This document shows, piece after piece, positions 46,819-55,422 of a stretch of DNA of 64,000 nucleotides (positions within the stretch are counted from its first letter, which is position 1; the number at the start of each line of letters is the position of its first letter). Origin of the DNA: Lacipirellula limnantheis (GTDB taxonomy: Bacteria; Planctomycetota; Planctomycetia; Pirellulales; Lacipirellulaceae); NCBI RefSeq assembly GCF_007746075.1, contig NZ_CP036339.1, positions 5,547,786 through 5,611,785 on the forward strand, written 5' to 3'. Below the pieces are notes generated by a model, which saw only the letters and a program-made list of their open reading frames with translations, was not told the DNA's origin and searched no databases. Made by a program: the position numbers and the translations under genes.

Positions 46819-47145
46819 ATGCTTCGCAAGATTCTTTTCGCCGCGTGCGTCGGCGTCGGCTGCGCTACGTTCGGAGCCGCCGATACCGCTCAGGCCCAGC
46901 AGGCCTACGGCCAGAATTGGTCCGGCACCTACACGACCCAGGACTGGAATCGCTTCTATCACTACCCGTACGTCTACTATCCCCAGAACTACTGGGGGAG
47001 CGAGTACTACCGCAGTGCGGATAGTTTGTACTACCGCTATCCGCCCGAAATGCGGATCCCGGTTTACAACCGCAAGTGGCACAACTACTACCCGAACCGC
47101 CGGAAGTTCCACAGCGGGCACCACTTCGTGCTCGACGTGTTTTGA
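46819..47145 (+). CDS. Small Tyr-rich exported protein
   Basis: 108 residues: signal peptide ending near DTAQAQQ, then a mature part with about 16 tyrosines in 80 residues (FYHYPYVYYPQNYW, SEYYRSADSLYYRYP) and Trp/His/Arg. ATG 46819 is preceded by GAGGGGGGGA, a strong site. No enzymatic motif is visible. Such composition suggests an envelope or matrix component. It stands alone, with a hairpin repeat downstream. Confidence 0.75.
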   Translation: MLRKILFAACVGVGCATFGAADTAQAQQAYGQNWSGTYTTQDWNRFYHYPYVYYPQNYWGSEYYRSADSLYYRYPPEMRIPVYNRKWHNYYPNRRKFHSGHHFVLDVF

Positions 47146-47183
47146 TCTCGGCGTGACGACGTAGCAACGCAAACAATCGCACT

Positions 47184-47210
47184 TAGCCCCCGGTCGCTGA
47201 CCGGGGGCTA
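47184..47210. repeat. Perfect TAGCC...GGCTA palindrome
   Basis: TAGCCCCCGGTC / GACCGGGGGCTA around a tiny loop. Nearly identical to 623-646. Confidence 0.65.
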
Positions 47211-47222
47211 ATTGTCGTTGGG

Positions 47223-48488
47223 CTACGCCACGTCGGCGCCGCAGGCGATGCGGTAGTAGATTTCTGCCGCGAGCTCGAGTTGATCGACGGCAATCCACTC
47301 GTCGACGGTGTGGGCCTGCGCGATCGACCCCGGTCCCAAGACGGCCGTCGGAATGCCCGCCGCGGCAATTGACGCGGCATTCGTTCCGTAGGGAACGCCG
47401 ATCAGCCGGCTGTCGACGCCCACCGTACGCGTCACGGCGGCTAGATGCTCGGCCCACTCGCGATTTGCCGCGAAGTGCAAGCCGCGACTCTGCATCCAGG
47501 GAGCGTGATGCTCGAGCCGACACTCGCCCAGCGCGGCCTGCTCGTCGAGCCACGTCACTAGTTCGCGGTAGGCGGCTTCAGGCGTTTCGTCAGGACAGAG
47601 CCGTCGATCGACGTCGACGACGGCGAGATCAGGAATCGTGTTCGGCCCCGTGCCGCCGTGAAACGTGGTGACGCACGCTGTTGAGGCGCCGCACCACGGG
47701 TCGGCGGGGCGCGCCGCCAAAGTCTCGCGATGGAACTGCTCGATCAATCGCACAACTCCCGCCATCGCGTAGATTGCATTCGCCCCCTCTTCCGGCCGCG
47801 ACGAGTGTGCCGCCCGGCCATGGACGGTGCACTGCCAGCGGGCGACGCCGCGATGTGCAACGACCACATGCAGCTCTGTCGGTTCGGCAACAAGGGCAAA
47901 CGAAGGCCGCAGCGCTGCGATCTCGCTCAACGAAAGCTCTCCCCCTCCCTCGCCGGGCGGGGCTAGCGCGGGCATTTCAGAGGCTTCCGGGCCAGCGACG
48001 CTCGCGTGGTCGCCACGCCACAGCTCAGCCATCGCTCGGGCGCCGCTGAAACCACATTCTTCATTCACAGAGCAAGCCAACAAAATGTTCGGGCGCTCCG
48101 CGACAGGCAGCGCGCTCGTTCGCACCAGCGCCGCCAACATCGCCGCCATGGAACCCTTGACGTCGCATGCTCCGCGACCATAGACGCGACCATCTCGCAC
48201 CTTCCCTTGGAACGGTTCGACGGTCATCCCCTGGACGCTCACCGTATCTTGGTGGACCTCCCACAGCAGCGTGTCGCCGCGACCGCCAGGGACGAGCGCG
48301 AAGAAATTGGACCGTCCCGGCTCGACGGGCTGCAGCCCCCACCGCCAGCCGGCGTCGGCCGCGAACCGACAGAGCCAGTCGGTAACCTGTTGTTCGCCCG
48401 CCCCGACCGATCCGGGCGGGGCGAGCCGGGGATTCACGCTGGGCGACGCAATGAGATCGCAAAGGAGTTCAACGACGTTTCTGGGCAC
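47223..48488 (-). CDS. M20-family peptidase (ArgE/DapE/ACY1-like)
   Basis: 421 residues. Metal and catalytic motifs: WEVHQDTVSV (His and Asp), YGRGACDVKGSMAAML (bridging Asp) and NEECGFSGARA (catalytic Glu pair). The dimerisation domain contains VHGRAAHSSRPEEGANAI. The family includes acetylornithine deacetylase and succinyl-diaminopimelate desuccinylase; which one is uncertain. GTG 48488 is preceded by GGGGGGAG. The open frame continues 52 codons upstream without protein-like sequence. Confidence 0.85.
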   Translation of the reverse strand: MPRNVVELLCDLIASPSVNPRLAPPGSVGAGEQQVTDWLCRFAADAGWRWGLQPVEPGRSNFFALVPGGRGDTLLWEVHQDTVSVQGMTVEPFQGKVRDGRVYGRGACDVKGSMAAMLAALVRTSALPVAERPNILLACSVNEECGFSGARAMAELWRGDHASVAGPEASEMPALAPPGEGGGELSLSEIAALRPSFALVAEPTELHVVVAHRGVARWQCTVHGRAAHSSRPEEGANAIYAMAGVVRLIEQFHRETLAARPADPWCGASTACVTTFHGGTGPNTIPDLAVVDVDRRLCPDETPEAAYRELVTWLDEQAALGECRLEHHAPWMQSRGLHFAANREWAEHLAAVTRTVGVDSRLIGVPYGTNAASIAAAGIPTAVLGPGSIAQAHTVDEWIAVDQLELAAEIYYRIACGADVA

Positions 48489-48581
48489 GCAGGCTCCCCC
48501 CGACGGCGGCAATTGTAGCCATGGCGAAACTCTGTAGTGGCAACGAGTTGCGATTTGGGCCCCGAATTCGCGGGGAATTGA

Positions 48582-48610
48582 TTGCAAGTCGCCCCCGCAG
48601 AGGATACACT
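48582..48610 (+). promoter_or_regulatory. Candidate promoter for a small RNA
   Basis: TTGCAA at 48582-48587 and TACACT at 48605-48610 with a 17-base spacer. The predicted start (about 48616-48618) lies at the base of the following hairpin. Confidence 0.5.
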
Positions 48611-48615
48611 TAGCG

Positions 48616-48685
48616 TTTGCGTGGGATAACCCCTGCGCAAACACCCTTCCGCGGGTTGCTGCCCCACTCGCGGAGGGGCTTTTTT
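48616..48685 (+). ncRNA. Candidate small RNA, about 70 nt, two hairpins
   Basis: Hairpin 1 has arms GTTTGCG (48615-48621) and CGCAAAC (48636-48642) with inner GGG/CCC pairs and an ATAA loop. Hairpin 2 has arms CCCTTCCGCG (48644-48653) and CGCGGAGGGG (48669-48678), followed by six T (48680-48685), a typical intrinsic terminator. A promoter-like pair lies correctly upstream, and no frame is encoded. It matches no RNA family I recognise. Confidence 0.5.
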
Positions 48686-48747
48686 ATGCGCTCTCCGAAA
48701 AGACTTAGCCTCCAGGGAATTACGGGGGAGAATAGAAAGGGAAGGAT

Positions 48748-48818
48748 GGAACCGCGGATAAACGCAGACGTACGCAGATGATTCTTATTGGCGTTTATCT
48801 GCGTTCATCGGCGGTTCC
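48748..48818. repeat. Inverted repeat of the GGAACCGCGGATAAACGCAG type
   Basis: The left part has GGAACCGCGGATAAACGCAG; the right part returns TTTATCTGCGTTC...GGCGGTTCC. A related right half occurs near 59859-59900. Confidence 0.65.
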
Positions 48819-48968
48819 ACATCTCTTGTCTTTTTCTTGGCGCTCTTGGCGTCATTGGCGGTTCAACAGTGCGATCCGGCGGTTCCAAAGGCCCCCGCGC
48901 CTCGGGTATGGTAGGGGATTCGCCAGCGGCCAGCGACGGTCGCCGCGCCCTCTGCCAGGAACTCCGCC

Positions 48969-50048
48969 ATGCCCGTTGAAAATATCGACCCCGCCCAGGC
49001 CCGCGCTCTCATTGAGCAATTCCCCGATCCCGAAACCGGTCGCCCGCTCGGCACGATGGGACAGGTGAAAAGCGTCGCGGTCAATGACGGCAAGGTCGCC
49101 GCGACGATCGCGCTCACCTCGCACTCAGCGATGCTCTGGGGCGAAACGCGGCATGCCATCCGCGATCGGCTCCGCGAGCAGCTTCCAGGCTCTCCCGAAG
49201 CGACCATCGAGATCGTGGAACTCGTTCGGCCGCCCGAGCCAATCGGAGCGATTGGCCTCACCGCGAAGAGCGTCATCGCCGTCGGCTCGGGCAAGGGAGG
49301 CGTTGGCAAAAGCACGATGGCCGTGTCGCTTGCCATCGCACTGAAGGGCGCCGGTTCGAAGGTCGGCTTGATGGACGCCGACGTCTACGGACCGAGCGTG
49401 CCGCATCTGCTTGGCCTCACGGGCCAACCGATGGTATCGAACGGCAAGCTGCAGCCGGTCGACTGCAACGACATGCCTGTGATGAGCATGGCGTTTCTCG
49501 TGCCGAAGGAAGAAGCGGTCGTCTGGCGCGGTCCGATGCTCCACGGTGCGATCACGCAGTTCCTGCGCGACACGGCCTGGGGCGATCTCGACTACCTGAT
49601 CATCGATATGCCGCCGGGCACGGGCGACATCGCGCTGACGCTCTCGCAGGCAATCCCGCTCACCGGCGCCGTCGTCGTCTGCACGCCGCAAGACGTGGCG
49701 CTGCTCGACGCAGTGAAGGCGATCGCGATGTTCAACAAGGTGAGCATCCCCGTCCTCGGCGTCGTCGAGAACATGAGCTACTTCCTCTGCCCCGACAACG
49801 GCAAGCGTTACGACATCTTCGGCAACGGCGGCGCGCGGGCGAAGGCTGAGGAGTTGAGCGTGCCGTTCTTGGGAGAAGTGCCGATTCAGATCCCCATCCG
49901 CGAGCGGGGAGACGCCGGGCAGACGGCCGGCAACCTGGGCGACATCGAGGCGGCTCCTTACTTCGAGCGCGTCGCCTACAACCTGGTGCGGAATTTGGCG
50001 ATGGATCGGGCGTCGGCGCCGCCGTTGCCGACGTTGTCGGTGTTGTAG
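48969..50048 (+). CDS. Mrp/NBP35-family iron-sulfur cluster carrier ATPase
   Basis: 359 residues. An N-terminal MIP18/DUF59 domain (about 1-90) is followed by a ParA-type P-loop domain: deviant Walker A GKGGVGKSTMAVSLA, MDADVYGPSVPHLLG, and DYLIIDMPPGTGDIALT. The protein carries or inserts Fe-S clusters into client enzymes. The CxxC near the C-terminal part is not obvious; one Cys occurs in SYFLCPDN. ATG start. Confidence 0.9.
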   Translation: MPVENIDPAQARALIEQFPDPETGRPLGTMGQVKSVAVNDGKVAATIALTSHSAMLWGETRHAIRDRLREQLPGSPEATIEIVELVRPPEPIGAIGLTAKSVIAVGSGKGGVGKSTMAVSLAIALKGAGSKVGLMDADVYGPSVPHLLGLTGQPMVSNGKLQPVDCNDMPVMSMAFLVPKEEAVVWRGPMLHGAITQFLRDTAWGDLDYLIIDMPPGTGDIALTLSQAIPLTGAVVVCTPQDVALLDAVKAIAMFNKVSIPVLGVVENMSYFLCPDNGKRYDIFGNGGARAKAEELSVPFLGEVPIQIPIRERGDAGQTAGNLGDIEAAPYFERVAYNLVRNLAMDRASAPPLPTLSVL

Positions 50049-50181
50049 ACGAGGCTGCAGGCTTTAGGCTTCAGACTACAGAAAGAAGAGTGCAGGCGGC
50101 TTGGCGTCAAACCAGCTTGCTGAACCCCGGCGGCAACCCCCAACCGCTGCAGCCGGTGGTCTGTAGCCTGCCGCCTCCAAC

Positions 50182-50220
50182 AAAAAAAGGGACCGCTGCC
50201 CGCTAAGGGCAACGATCCCT
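50182..50220 (-). terminator. Terminator of the lysine-repeat gene
   Basis: On the minus strand AGGGATCGTTGCCC pairs with GGGCAGCGGTCCCT (two wobble pairs) and is followed by a run of T (complement of the A run at 50182-50188). Confidence 0.8.
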
Positions 50221-50268
50221 CGATTCGCAAATCGCGAAAAGGGTCGAACTCCAACCTAGGGTTGGAAC

Positions 50269-50412
50269 TTAGGCCTTCTTCTTCGCGGTCTTCTTCTTGG
50301 CGGTCTTCTTCTTGACGGCCTTCTTCTTGGCGGTCTTCTTCTTCGCTGCCTTCTTGGGGGCTGCCTTCTTCTTGGCAGCCTTCTTCTTGGCAGCCTTCTT
50401 CTTCTTGGCCAC
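50269..50412 (-). CDS. Lysine-repeat histone H1-like protein, 47 residues
   Basis: A short gene reading on the minus strand from GTG 50412 to TAA 50269-50271, with AAGGAGG seven bases before the start. The product is almost wholly a tandem repeat of KKKAA, KKKTA and KKKAV units with one Pro (27 Lys of 47). Every Lys is AAG. This composition is like the C-terminal tails of eukaryotic H1 and bacterial HC1/HC2-type nucleoid proteins, so DNA or RNA condensation is the likely role. A terminator follows and a 400-base intergenic region precedes it. The gene is real by its signals; the function is inferred. Confidence 0.75.
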   Translation of the reverse strand: MAKKKKAAKKKAAKKKAAPKKAAKKKTAKKKAVKKKTAKKKTAKKKA

Positions 50413-50811
50413 AGTCAATCCTCCTTAAAAAGGTCTAGGCGACGCGTCTCTCGTCAACTTTGAGGAGAAGTTTCTCGTCGTCGCCTTCCAAAGAACACGT
50501 GCCGCCCGTCCAGGGCGACAAGTCGTATCGCGCTCGTCATCGAGCATGGCCGCGTCTGCGATCCGAATAACTTTGGTTACCCGATCTGTTAACCAATGCA
50601 TCCCAACTAACTACAGCGTTTACAAATGGTTGACAACGCCACGTCCATGTCTTCGTGGTATTTGTACGCATGATTTAGTTTTCTGCAACACTTTTTTGTG
50701 GATTTTCGGCGCGCAGCGCGGTATGCACCTCCCGCGCGGCGCGGCTCGCATGACTCCGATCAGCATCGACCACGCGCGCCTCGCGCGTCGTTCATTGCAT
50801 GCGCGGACGAT
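50413..50811. other. Regulatory region upstream of the lysine-repeat gene
   Basis: About 400 bases, locally AT-richer than the surroundings. It contains an inverted repeat at 50573-50596. No gene was recognised. Confidence 0.4.
50573..50596. promoter_or_regulatory. Inverted repeat, candidate operator
   Basis: TTGGTTA - 10 bases - TAACCAA, about 160 bases upstream of the lysine-repeat gene start. A protein-binding site or a structural element is possible. Confidence 0.3.
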
Positions 50812-51636
50812 TCAATAGATCGATATCGTCGTGCCGTCGACGGCGCGCATCGCCGGCTGCTCGGCGCGTCGCGTGAGACCGAATTGCGCGCACTCAAGCG
50901 GCCTCAAGCGTCGATAGTGGAGCGTCGTGCGTGCGCTGGGCCGAGCGAGCGTCGCGACCTCGCCGACGCCGCTGATCGCGCCCAACATGCGGCGCCAAAT
51001 CTCGCCCGCCGACTTCAACCGCGGGTGGATCGGATCGAGTCCATACCAGTCACTTTCCCCGGAAAAAAGCGGGGTTTCCCGCGCTGCGGCGACCTCCGCG
51101 AGTCGCTCGCTCAGCGATTCCGCGCGGCGCAACATCTCCTGATGCGAGAGCTTGCAACTCGGAAACAGGACCTCGCGCAACGTGTGGTAGCGGGCCCAGC
51201 CGACGCGCCGCAGCGACTCGATCGGCACGTTGTTGAGGACCACCTGCGCTTCATGCACGGCGAGTCGATCAAGCGCGCGTTCGATCCATTCAACGACCTT
51301 CTCGACTGGCGCTTCGTACGCCAAATCGTTCCCGACGTCAGCGACGATCGCCACCGTCGGCAACGGTCGCGCGCGGTTCAATGCGGGCCATAATCCGCTC
51401 GATAAAATTCCTGGAAATTTTTTTCCAAAAAATTTGGAATGCAGGCCATACGACCTGCCAAAACCCTTTGCGACATGAAGCTCGATTGGATACGCAAACA
51501 TCGCGCGCAACGTTTCAACGATCGTTGGAAACATGATCGAGAGGTTACTCGCGCCGAGCAACACGACGCGCTGCTGCGGTTCGCGAGTCTCAATCTGAGA
51601 TGCAAGGCCGAGAGTGTCGGGCGCGGTTTCGCTCAT
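50812..51636 (-). CDS. SGNH-hydrolase-like protein
   Basis: 274 residues. Short motifs fit the SGNH fold: VLLGASNLSIM (block I Ser), VADVGNDLAYE (block III Gly-Asn), and YGLDPIHPRL (block V Asp-x-x-His). No signal peptide is seen, so it is probably cytoplasmic. The family is otherwise unrecognised. ATG 51636 was chosen; 85 upstream codons are open but low quality. The C-terminal 40 residues look divergent and Arg-rich. Confidence 0.6.
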   Translation of the reverse strand: MSETAPDTLGLASQIETREPQQRVVLLGASNLSIMFPTIVETLRAMFAYPIELHVAKGFGRSYGLHSKFFGKKFPGILSSGLWPALNRARPLPTVAIVADVGNDLAYEAPVEKVVEWIERALDRLAVHEAQVVLNNVPIESLRRVGWARYHTLREVLFPSCKLSHQEMLRRAESLSERLAEVAAARETPLFSGESDWYGLDPIHPRLKSAGEIWRRMLGAISGVGEVATLARPSARTTLHYRRLRPLECAQFGLTRRAEQPAMRAVDGTTISIY

Positions 51637-51730
51637 TGCTGCGTGCACATGCCAATGTGAAAGTCGGACTGCGTTCGACGTGGTGCGTTGATTGATCGTC
51701 GACGTCGTCCAGCGGCTTCCGCGCGAGTCG

Positions 51731-52510
51731 TTACCAACGACTCGCGCGATACGCCTGTAATGTTTGGTAATTCGAGTAAGCCAGGTAACCAAACATGATT
51801 GCCGTATAGATGCTCTGCCATGCCACCGCGCCGACGATCGCCATCGCGATGGCCGTGATGGCCGAGATCTGCAGGGAGAGCACAATTCCATCTCGCGGGT
51901 TCTTCAGTGTAAGTAGTTCACGCGACACCCTCCCGCCATCGAGCGGGTAAATCGGCAGCAAATTGATGATTCCCCAGGCGATGTTGACGAACAACGCATC
52001 GAACACAAGTGAATTGGCGAACTGCGTCGGGAGGCGCTCCCACACGACCCAGAGGCGATAGAGAGCGAATCCGCTGGGCTGCAGCATCGCAACGTCAGGA
52101 CGCGCCGCCCATTGAATTGACGCCTGGTATCCCGACAGACTCATCACCGCGATCAAAATGCCTGCCAGCAAAAATCCAGCCGCAGGCCCGGCAATCGAAA
52201 TGATGATCTGGCTGCGCGAGCTGCGATCGCAATCATCGCATGAGGCCAACCCGCCCAACCCGTAGAGCGTGATCCACGGATGTCCGCCGAAGCGCCGCTG
52301 CATCACGGCGTGCCCCAGTTCGTGCACCAGAATCGAGACGAATACCACCCCGACCCAGGTGAGCAGTTCGGCTGGCCGCGTCCCTTGGTCGCCCGAACGC
52401 AGCCCCATGATCCCAGTCACCAACCAAAAATAGGGATGAACGCGCACGGGAAAGCCGAAAACGCGGAAACGGACGTCGCCCTGACTTGGCGGCGGTTCGG
52501 AAAGAAACAT
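51731..52510 (-). CDS. M50-family site-2-type membrane metalloprotease
   Basis: 259 residues, about six membrane segments. Zinc motif ILVHELGHAVMQRR at about residues 60-73, and the partner motif NLLPIYPLDGGR at about 184-195, both complete. Such proteases cut substrates within the membrane. Unlike RseP it lacks a PDZ insertion; the size matches the short M50B group. Start ATG 52510. No regulatory partner is seen. Confidence 0.85.
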   Translation of the reverse strand: MFLSEPPPSQGDVRFRVFGFPVRVHPYFWLVTGIMGLRSGDQGTRPAELLTWVGVVFVSILVHELGHAVMQRRFGGHPWITLYGLGGLASCDDCDRSSRSQIIISIAGPAAGFLLAGILIAVMSLSGYQASIQWAARPDVAMLQPSGFALYRLWVVWERLPTQFANSLVFDALFVNIAWGIINLLPIYPLDGGRVSRELLTLKNPRDGIVLSLQISAITAIAMAIVGAVAWQSIYTAIMFGYLAYSNYQTLQAYRASRW

Positions 52511-52646
52511 GGATGCGCTGAGTTGAGGAAGGGGCTCGTTGCCGGGTCAACCAATGAACCGCAATTGATCCCTATTGTAGCCAACCCAATTGGCCACGGG
52601 CGGTAGCCGACAAACCCTCCGCAACCAGCGGGGCGGCACGAACGCG

Positions 52647-53918
52647 CTACGAAGCGCGACGAAGGGGCGCTGCGTGCCTTGACGACGCCGCGCCGGCGGG
52701 TTGGGCAATTGTCGTCAACGTTTTCCCGCCGCTTGGAAGCAGCACGCGGGCAATGTACTCCGCCGCCCGCTCCGATGCTCCGCCCCCGGCGTGCTGGTCG
52801 CGGAGCTGCCGCAAGGCAATCTCCCTTCCCCAGCGGGCGTCAGCGTCGGTCAGCCATGCGATGCAGTGCCCTGCGAGCTCCGCCGACTTGTCGGTGCGCG
52901 TCAAATACTCCGGCAACAGCGCGTGGGCGTCGGACGGATCGTTCTTGTCATAAATGTGCGCGGGACGCGGCGTGGCGATCTCCTTCGCCGTCAGGAGATT
53001 TACCAGCGTGATGTACCGCACGCGGCGGTAGCGCTGCTGCATGAAGTAACCGAATCGCGAAACTTGGTAAAGGATGACGCTCGGTTTGGCATGATAGAGC
53101 AACTCCAGCGACACCGACCCGCTGCAAGCCATGCAACAGGCGGCGGCGTGAATCAACTCGGGCGTGCGACCAACGTACACATCCGCGGCAATGCCCATCT
53201 GATCAATCAAGTGCCGGATCGTCGCCGCCTGCGATTCCTTGAACGCCGCGACGGCAAACCGCACTTTGGGAACCTGCCGAGCAATCAACTGCGCCGCTTG
53301 GAGGAAGGAGCGGGTGTTCAGTTCGACTTCTTGCGTCCGCGAGCCAGGCAAGATCGTGACAAGCGGCCCTTCGCTCTTCTCTAGCTCTATTACAAACTCC
53401 TGATCGAGCGTCCGATTGCGCAGCTCATCAAAGTAAGGATGGCCGACATACGTGGCGTTGCACCCGCGCTCGCGGAACCACTGCTCCTCGAACGGCAACT
53501 TGCAGAGAACATGGTCGACGAACCGCTGCATCTTCTTCACGCGGTGGCTCGCCCACGCCCATACCTGCGGCGTGCCGTAATAGATCACCGGGATGCCGCG
53601 GGCCTTCGCGCGGCGAGCGATCCACCAGTTGAAACCGGGATAGTCGATCAGCACGACGGCATCGGGGCGCGCGTCGCGAAAATAGCGGTCAGCTCGAACG
53701 AGCAGGCCAATGAACTTGTGGAGGTTCACCAAGACGCGGGCGATCCACATCACGGCCAGCTGCGTGAGGTCGGCGTGCAGTTCACAACCAGCCGCTGCCA
53801 TGCGCGGCCCGCCGTAGCCGACGAACTCCCAATCGCTATGCCGCCGTTGGAACGCGCGAATGAGGTTAGCGCCATGTAGGTCGCCGCTCGGTTCGCCAAC
53901 GGAGAAAAAGATTTTCAC
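52647..53918 (-). CDS. lpxB: Lipid-A-disaccharide synthase
   Basis: 423 residues (usual 380-400). Motifs include FFSVGEPSGDLHGANL at the N-terminus, VLIDYPGFNWWIARRAK, YYGTPQVWAWASHRVKKM and LPGSRTQEVELN. LpxB, a GT19-type inverting glycosyltransferase, joins UDP-diacylglucosamine and lipid X to form the lipid A disaccharide, so the organism has a lipid A pathway. The C-terminus is extended by about 30 residues rich in Ala/Gly. Other lpx genes are not in the window. Confidence 0.93.
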   Translation of the reverse strand: MKIFFSVGEPSGDLHGANLIRAFQRRHSDWEFVGYGGPRMAAAGCELHADLTQLAVMWIARVLVNLHKFIGLLVRADRYFRDARPDAVVLIDYPGFNWWIARRAKARGIPVIYYGTPQVWAWASHRVKKMQRFVDHVLCKLPFEEQWFRERGCNATYVGHPYFDELRNRTLDQEFVIELEKSEGPLVTILPGSRTQEVELNTRSFLQAAQLIARQVPKVRFAVAAFKESQAATIRHLIDQMGIAADVYVGRTPELIHAAACCMACSGSVSLELLYHAKPSVILYQVSRFGYFMQQRYRRVRYITLVNLLTAKEIATPRPAHIYDKNDPSDAHALLPEYLTRTDKSAELAGHCIAWLTDADARWGREIALRQLRDQHAGGGASERAAEYIARVLLPSGGKTLTTIAQPAGAASSRHAAPLRRAS

Positions 53919-54037
53919 GCCATCGCTCCCTGACTCTCAGACCCAACAGAGGGGGCGGGAGTATGGCAAAATGCGGCGATTGGCGAAAGCTCGAATTTTG
54001 GGCGGCGCGCCCGTGGATGCCCCGGCTAAGCGAGCAT

Positions 54038-54069
54038 GGGCGGGCGATCTCTTGAAGTCACGCCCGCCC
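54038..54069. repeat. Inverted repeat downstream of the His/Asp repeat gene
   Basis: GGGCGGGCG and CGCCCGCCC around 14 bases. There is no T run on either side, so it is not a standard terminator. Confidence 0.4.
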
Positions 54070-54106
54070 ACGACTCAAAACGCGCGGCCCAGCTCGCTTC
54101 GTTCAA

Positions 54107-54436
54107 CTAGGCAAGATCTTTATCGTGGTGTTCGTCGTCCTGGTCGTCGTCCGCCAGCAGATTGCCGTGGTCGCCGTCTTTTTCGTGATCGTCATCGTCG
54201 CTGGCGAGGAAGCGGCCATGGTCGTCGTGCTTTTCGTCGTCATTGGCCAGCAGATCGCCTTCATGGTCGTCATGCTGCTTGCTATCGTCGCTGATCAGGA
54301 AATGGCCTTCACTGTCGTCTTCATGCTGTTCGTCGGTCGACAGCGTCAGGGACGACGCTTGGTCTGCAGCGCATGGAAGCATCCACAGCGCCAATGCGGA
54401 CAACAACGCGGTCCCGGTCAAACGATTGAACGTCAT
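54107..54436 (-). CDS. Exported His/Asp-rich tandem-repeat protein
   Basis: 109 residues. Signal peptide (LTGTALLSALALWMLPCAA) then about five units of 14-17 residues, each starting with a hydrophobic triplet (FLI, LLA, FLA, LLA) followed by SDD or NDD and a His/Asp/Glu run such as HDDHEGD and HEKDGDHGN. Its mature part is very acidic and His-rich, suggesting divalent metal or calcium binding. ATG 54436 is preceded by GGGGG. It shares repeat architecture with the neighbour at 54815-55180, where Cys takes the place of His. No known family was recognised. Confidence 0.7.
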   Translation of the reverse strand: MTFNRLTGTALLSALALWMLPCAADQASSLTLSTDEQHEDDSEGHFLISDDSKQHDDHEGDLLANDDEKHDDHGRFLASDDDDHEKDGDHGNLLADDDQDDEHHDKDLA

Positions 54437-54814
54437 CAAAGCACCCCCAGAAAAGAATTGAGAAGTGTCAGGCCGCCTCGACGGGCGACCGGCAAGTTCT
54501 GTCACGAAAACTTGCTTCGCTTTCAGAGGGAATGCAAACCGGCGCGGGGCTTTCGAAACGAAATGTCGAAAGTCAAATACGGTCTTGGGTAGGCCTCGTA
54601 CGACTATCTGCAATTATTGCCAGCGGGCCGTTAGCGCGTGACGCGTTCGCCCGCGCTGCAAGTGCAAACGACAAAACCGGGATGGCCCTACCGCAACCAA
54701 TTCTTGCGTTCAATCGAGGCGAACTGTCCGCCAACAAAAACAGAGCGTCTCCATTAAAGGAAACGCCCTGTCGATACTCAGCGCAGGTCGCGTTGAGTAT
54801 CGATAGCAGGTCAG
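54437..54814. other. Intergenic region between the two repeat-protein genes
   Basis: About 380 bases. It holds the terminator of the upstream gene (54735-54769) and a perfect 9-base inverted repeat (CGATACTCA / TGAGTATCG, about 54772-54802). No gene was recognised. Confidence 0.45.
54735..54769 (-). terminator. Terminator of the Cys/Asp repeat gene
   Basis: On the minus strand AGGGCGTTTCC pairs with GGAGACGCTCT (two wobbles) and is followed by GTTTTTG. Confidence 0.65.
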
Positions 54815-55180
54815 TTAGGCGCAGAGCGAGCCGTCTTTGTCGCCCTTCTTGCACTTATCAACGAAGAGTTCCTTTTCACAATCGCCATCCTTCTCGCAGT
54901 CGCCGTCTTTTTCGCACTCTTCATCGGCGAACAGTTCTTCTTCCTTGTCGCAATCCTTCTCGCAATCGCCATCCTTCTCGCACTCTTCGTCGGCCAGCAG
55001 CTCTTCCTTGTCGCACTCTCCGTCTTTCTCGCAGTCGCCATCCTTTTCACAGCAGTCGTCGGCGACGAGCGATGCGGCGTCCTTGTCCTTAATCTTGCAA
55101 TCGTCTTCGGCTGCGACGACAGCTGTACAGAACGCTACCAACGACATTAGGCCAAGGCCAATCCACCATGGGCTCTTCAT
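54815..55180 (-). CDS. Exported Cys/Asp/Glu/Lys tandem-repeat protein
   Basis: 121 residues. Signal peptide (WWIGLGLMSLVAFCTAVVAAE) then about four units, each starting LVAD, LLAD, LFAD or LFVD and continuing EECEKDGDCEKDGDC-like. Cys residues are spaced six apart (C-EKDGD-C) with Glu/Asp/Lys between them. About one residue in eight of the mature part is Cys. It could bind metals through thiolates or form disulfides outside the cytoplasm. ATG 55180 was chosen; the longer frame to 55411 is not credible. Confidence 0.7.
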   Translation of the reverse strand: MKSPWWIGLGLMSLVAFCTAVVAAEDDCKIKDKDAASLVADDCCEKDGDCEKDGECDKEELLADEECEKDGDCEKDCDKEEELFADEECEKDGDCEKDGDCEKELFVDKCKKGDKDGSLCA

Positions 55181-55422
55181 ACGAATCTTGCTCCTGTGAA
55201 ACGAACCGGATGTAACGCCACGCTGGCTCAACGATCCGATTTCAATGTAACCGCCTGCCGCCCCGCAAGTTTCGCGGGTCCTCGCATTCTTCACGGCTAG
55301 CATTGTCCGGGTCAAGGAACTTTTAAGCGAGCCGCGACATTTGGTCGCAATTTGCAGCGTCTGCCGCACGGCCCAGCCTCGCGGCCCGATGGGAGCCAAG
55401 CCGAACCGCACGTTCCGGGTGA

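Larger units (their letters stand above)
48489..48968. other. Intergenic region with a candidate small RNA and a repeat
   Basis: About 480 bases between divergent peptidase and mrp genes. It holds a promoter-hairpin-terminator unit (48582-48685) and an inverted repeat (48748-48818). Confidence 0.5.

Noticed and set aside
54837..55199. Ser/Phe-rich plus-strand frame
   Set aside because: It is the complement of the Cys/Asp repeat gene; the Ser/Phe pattern arises from the antisense of Glu/Lys/Asp codons.
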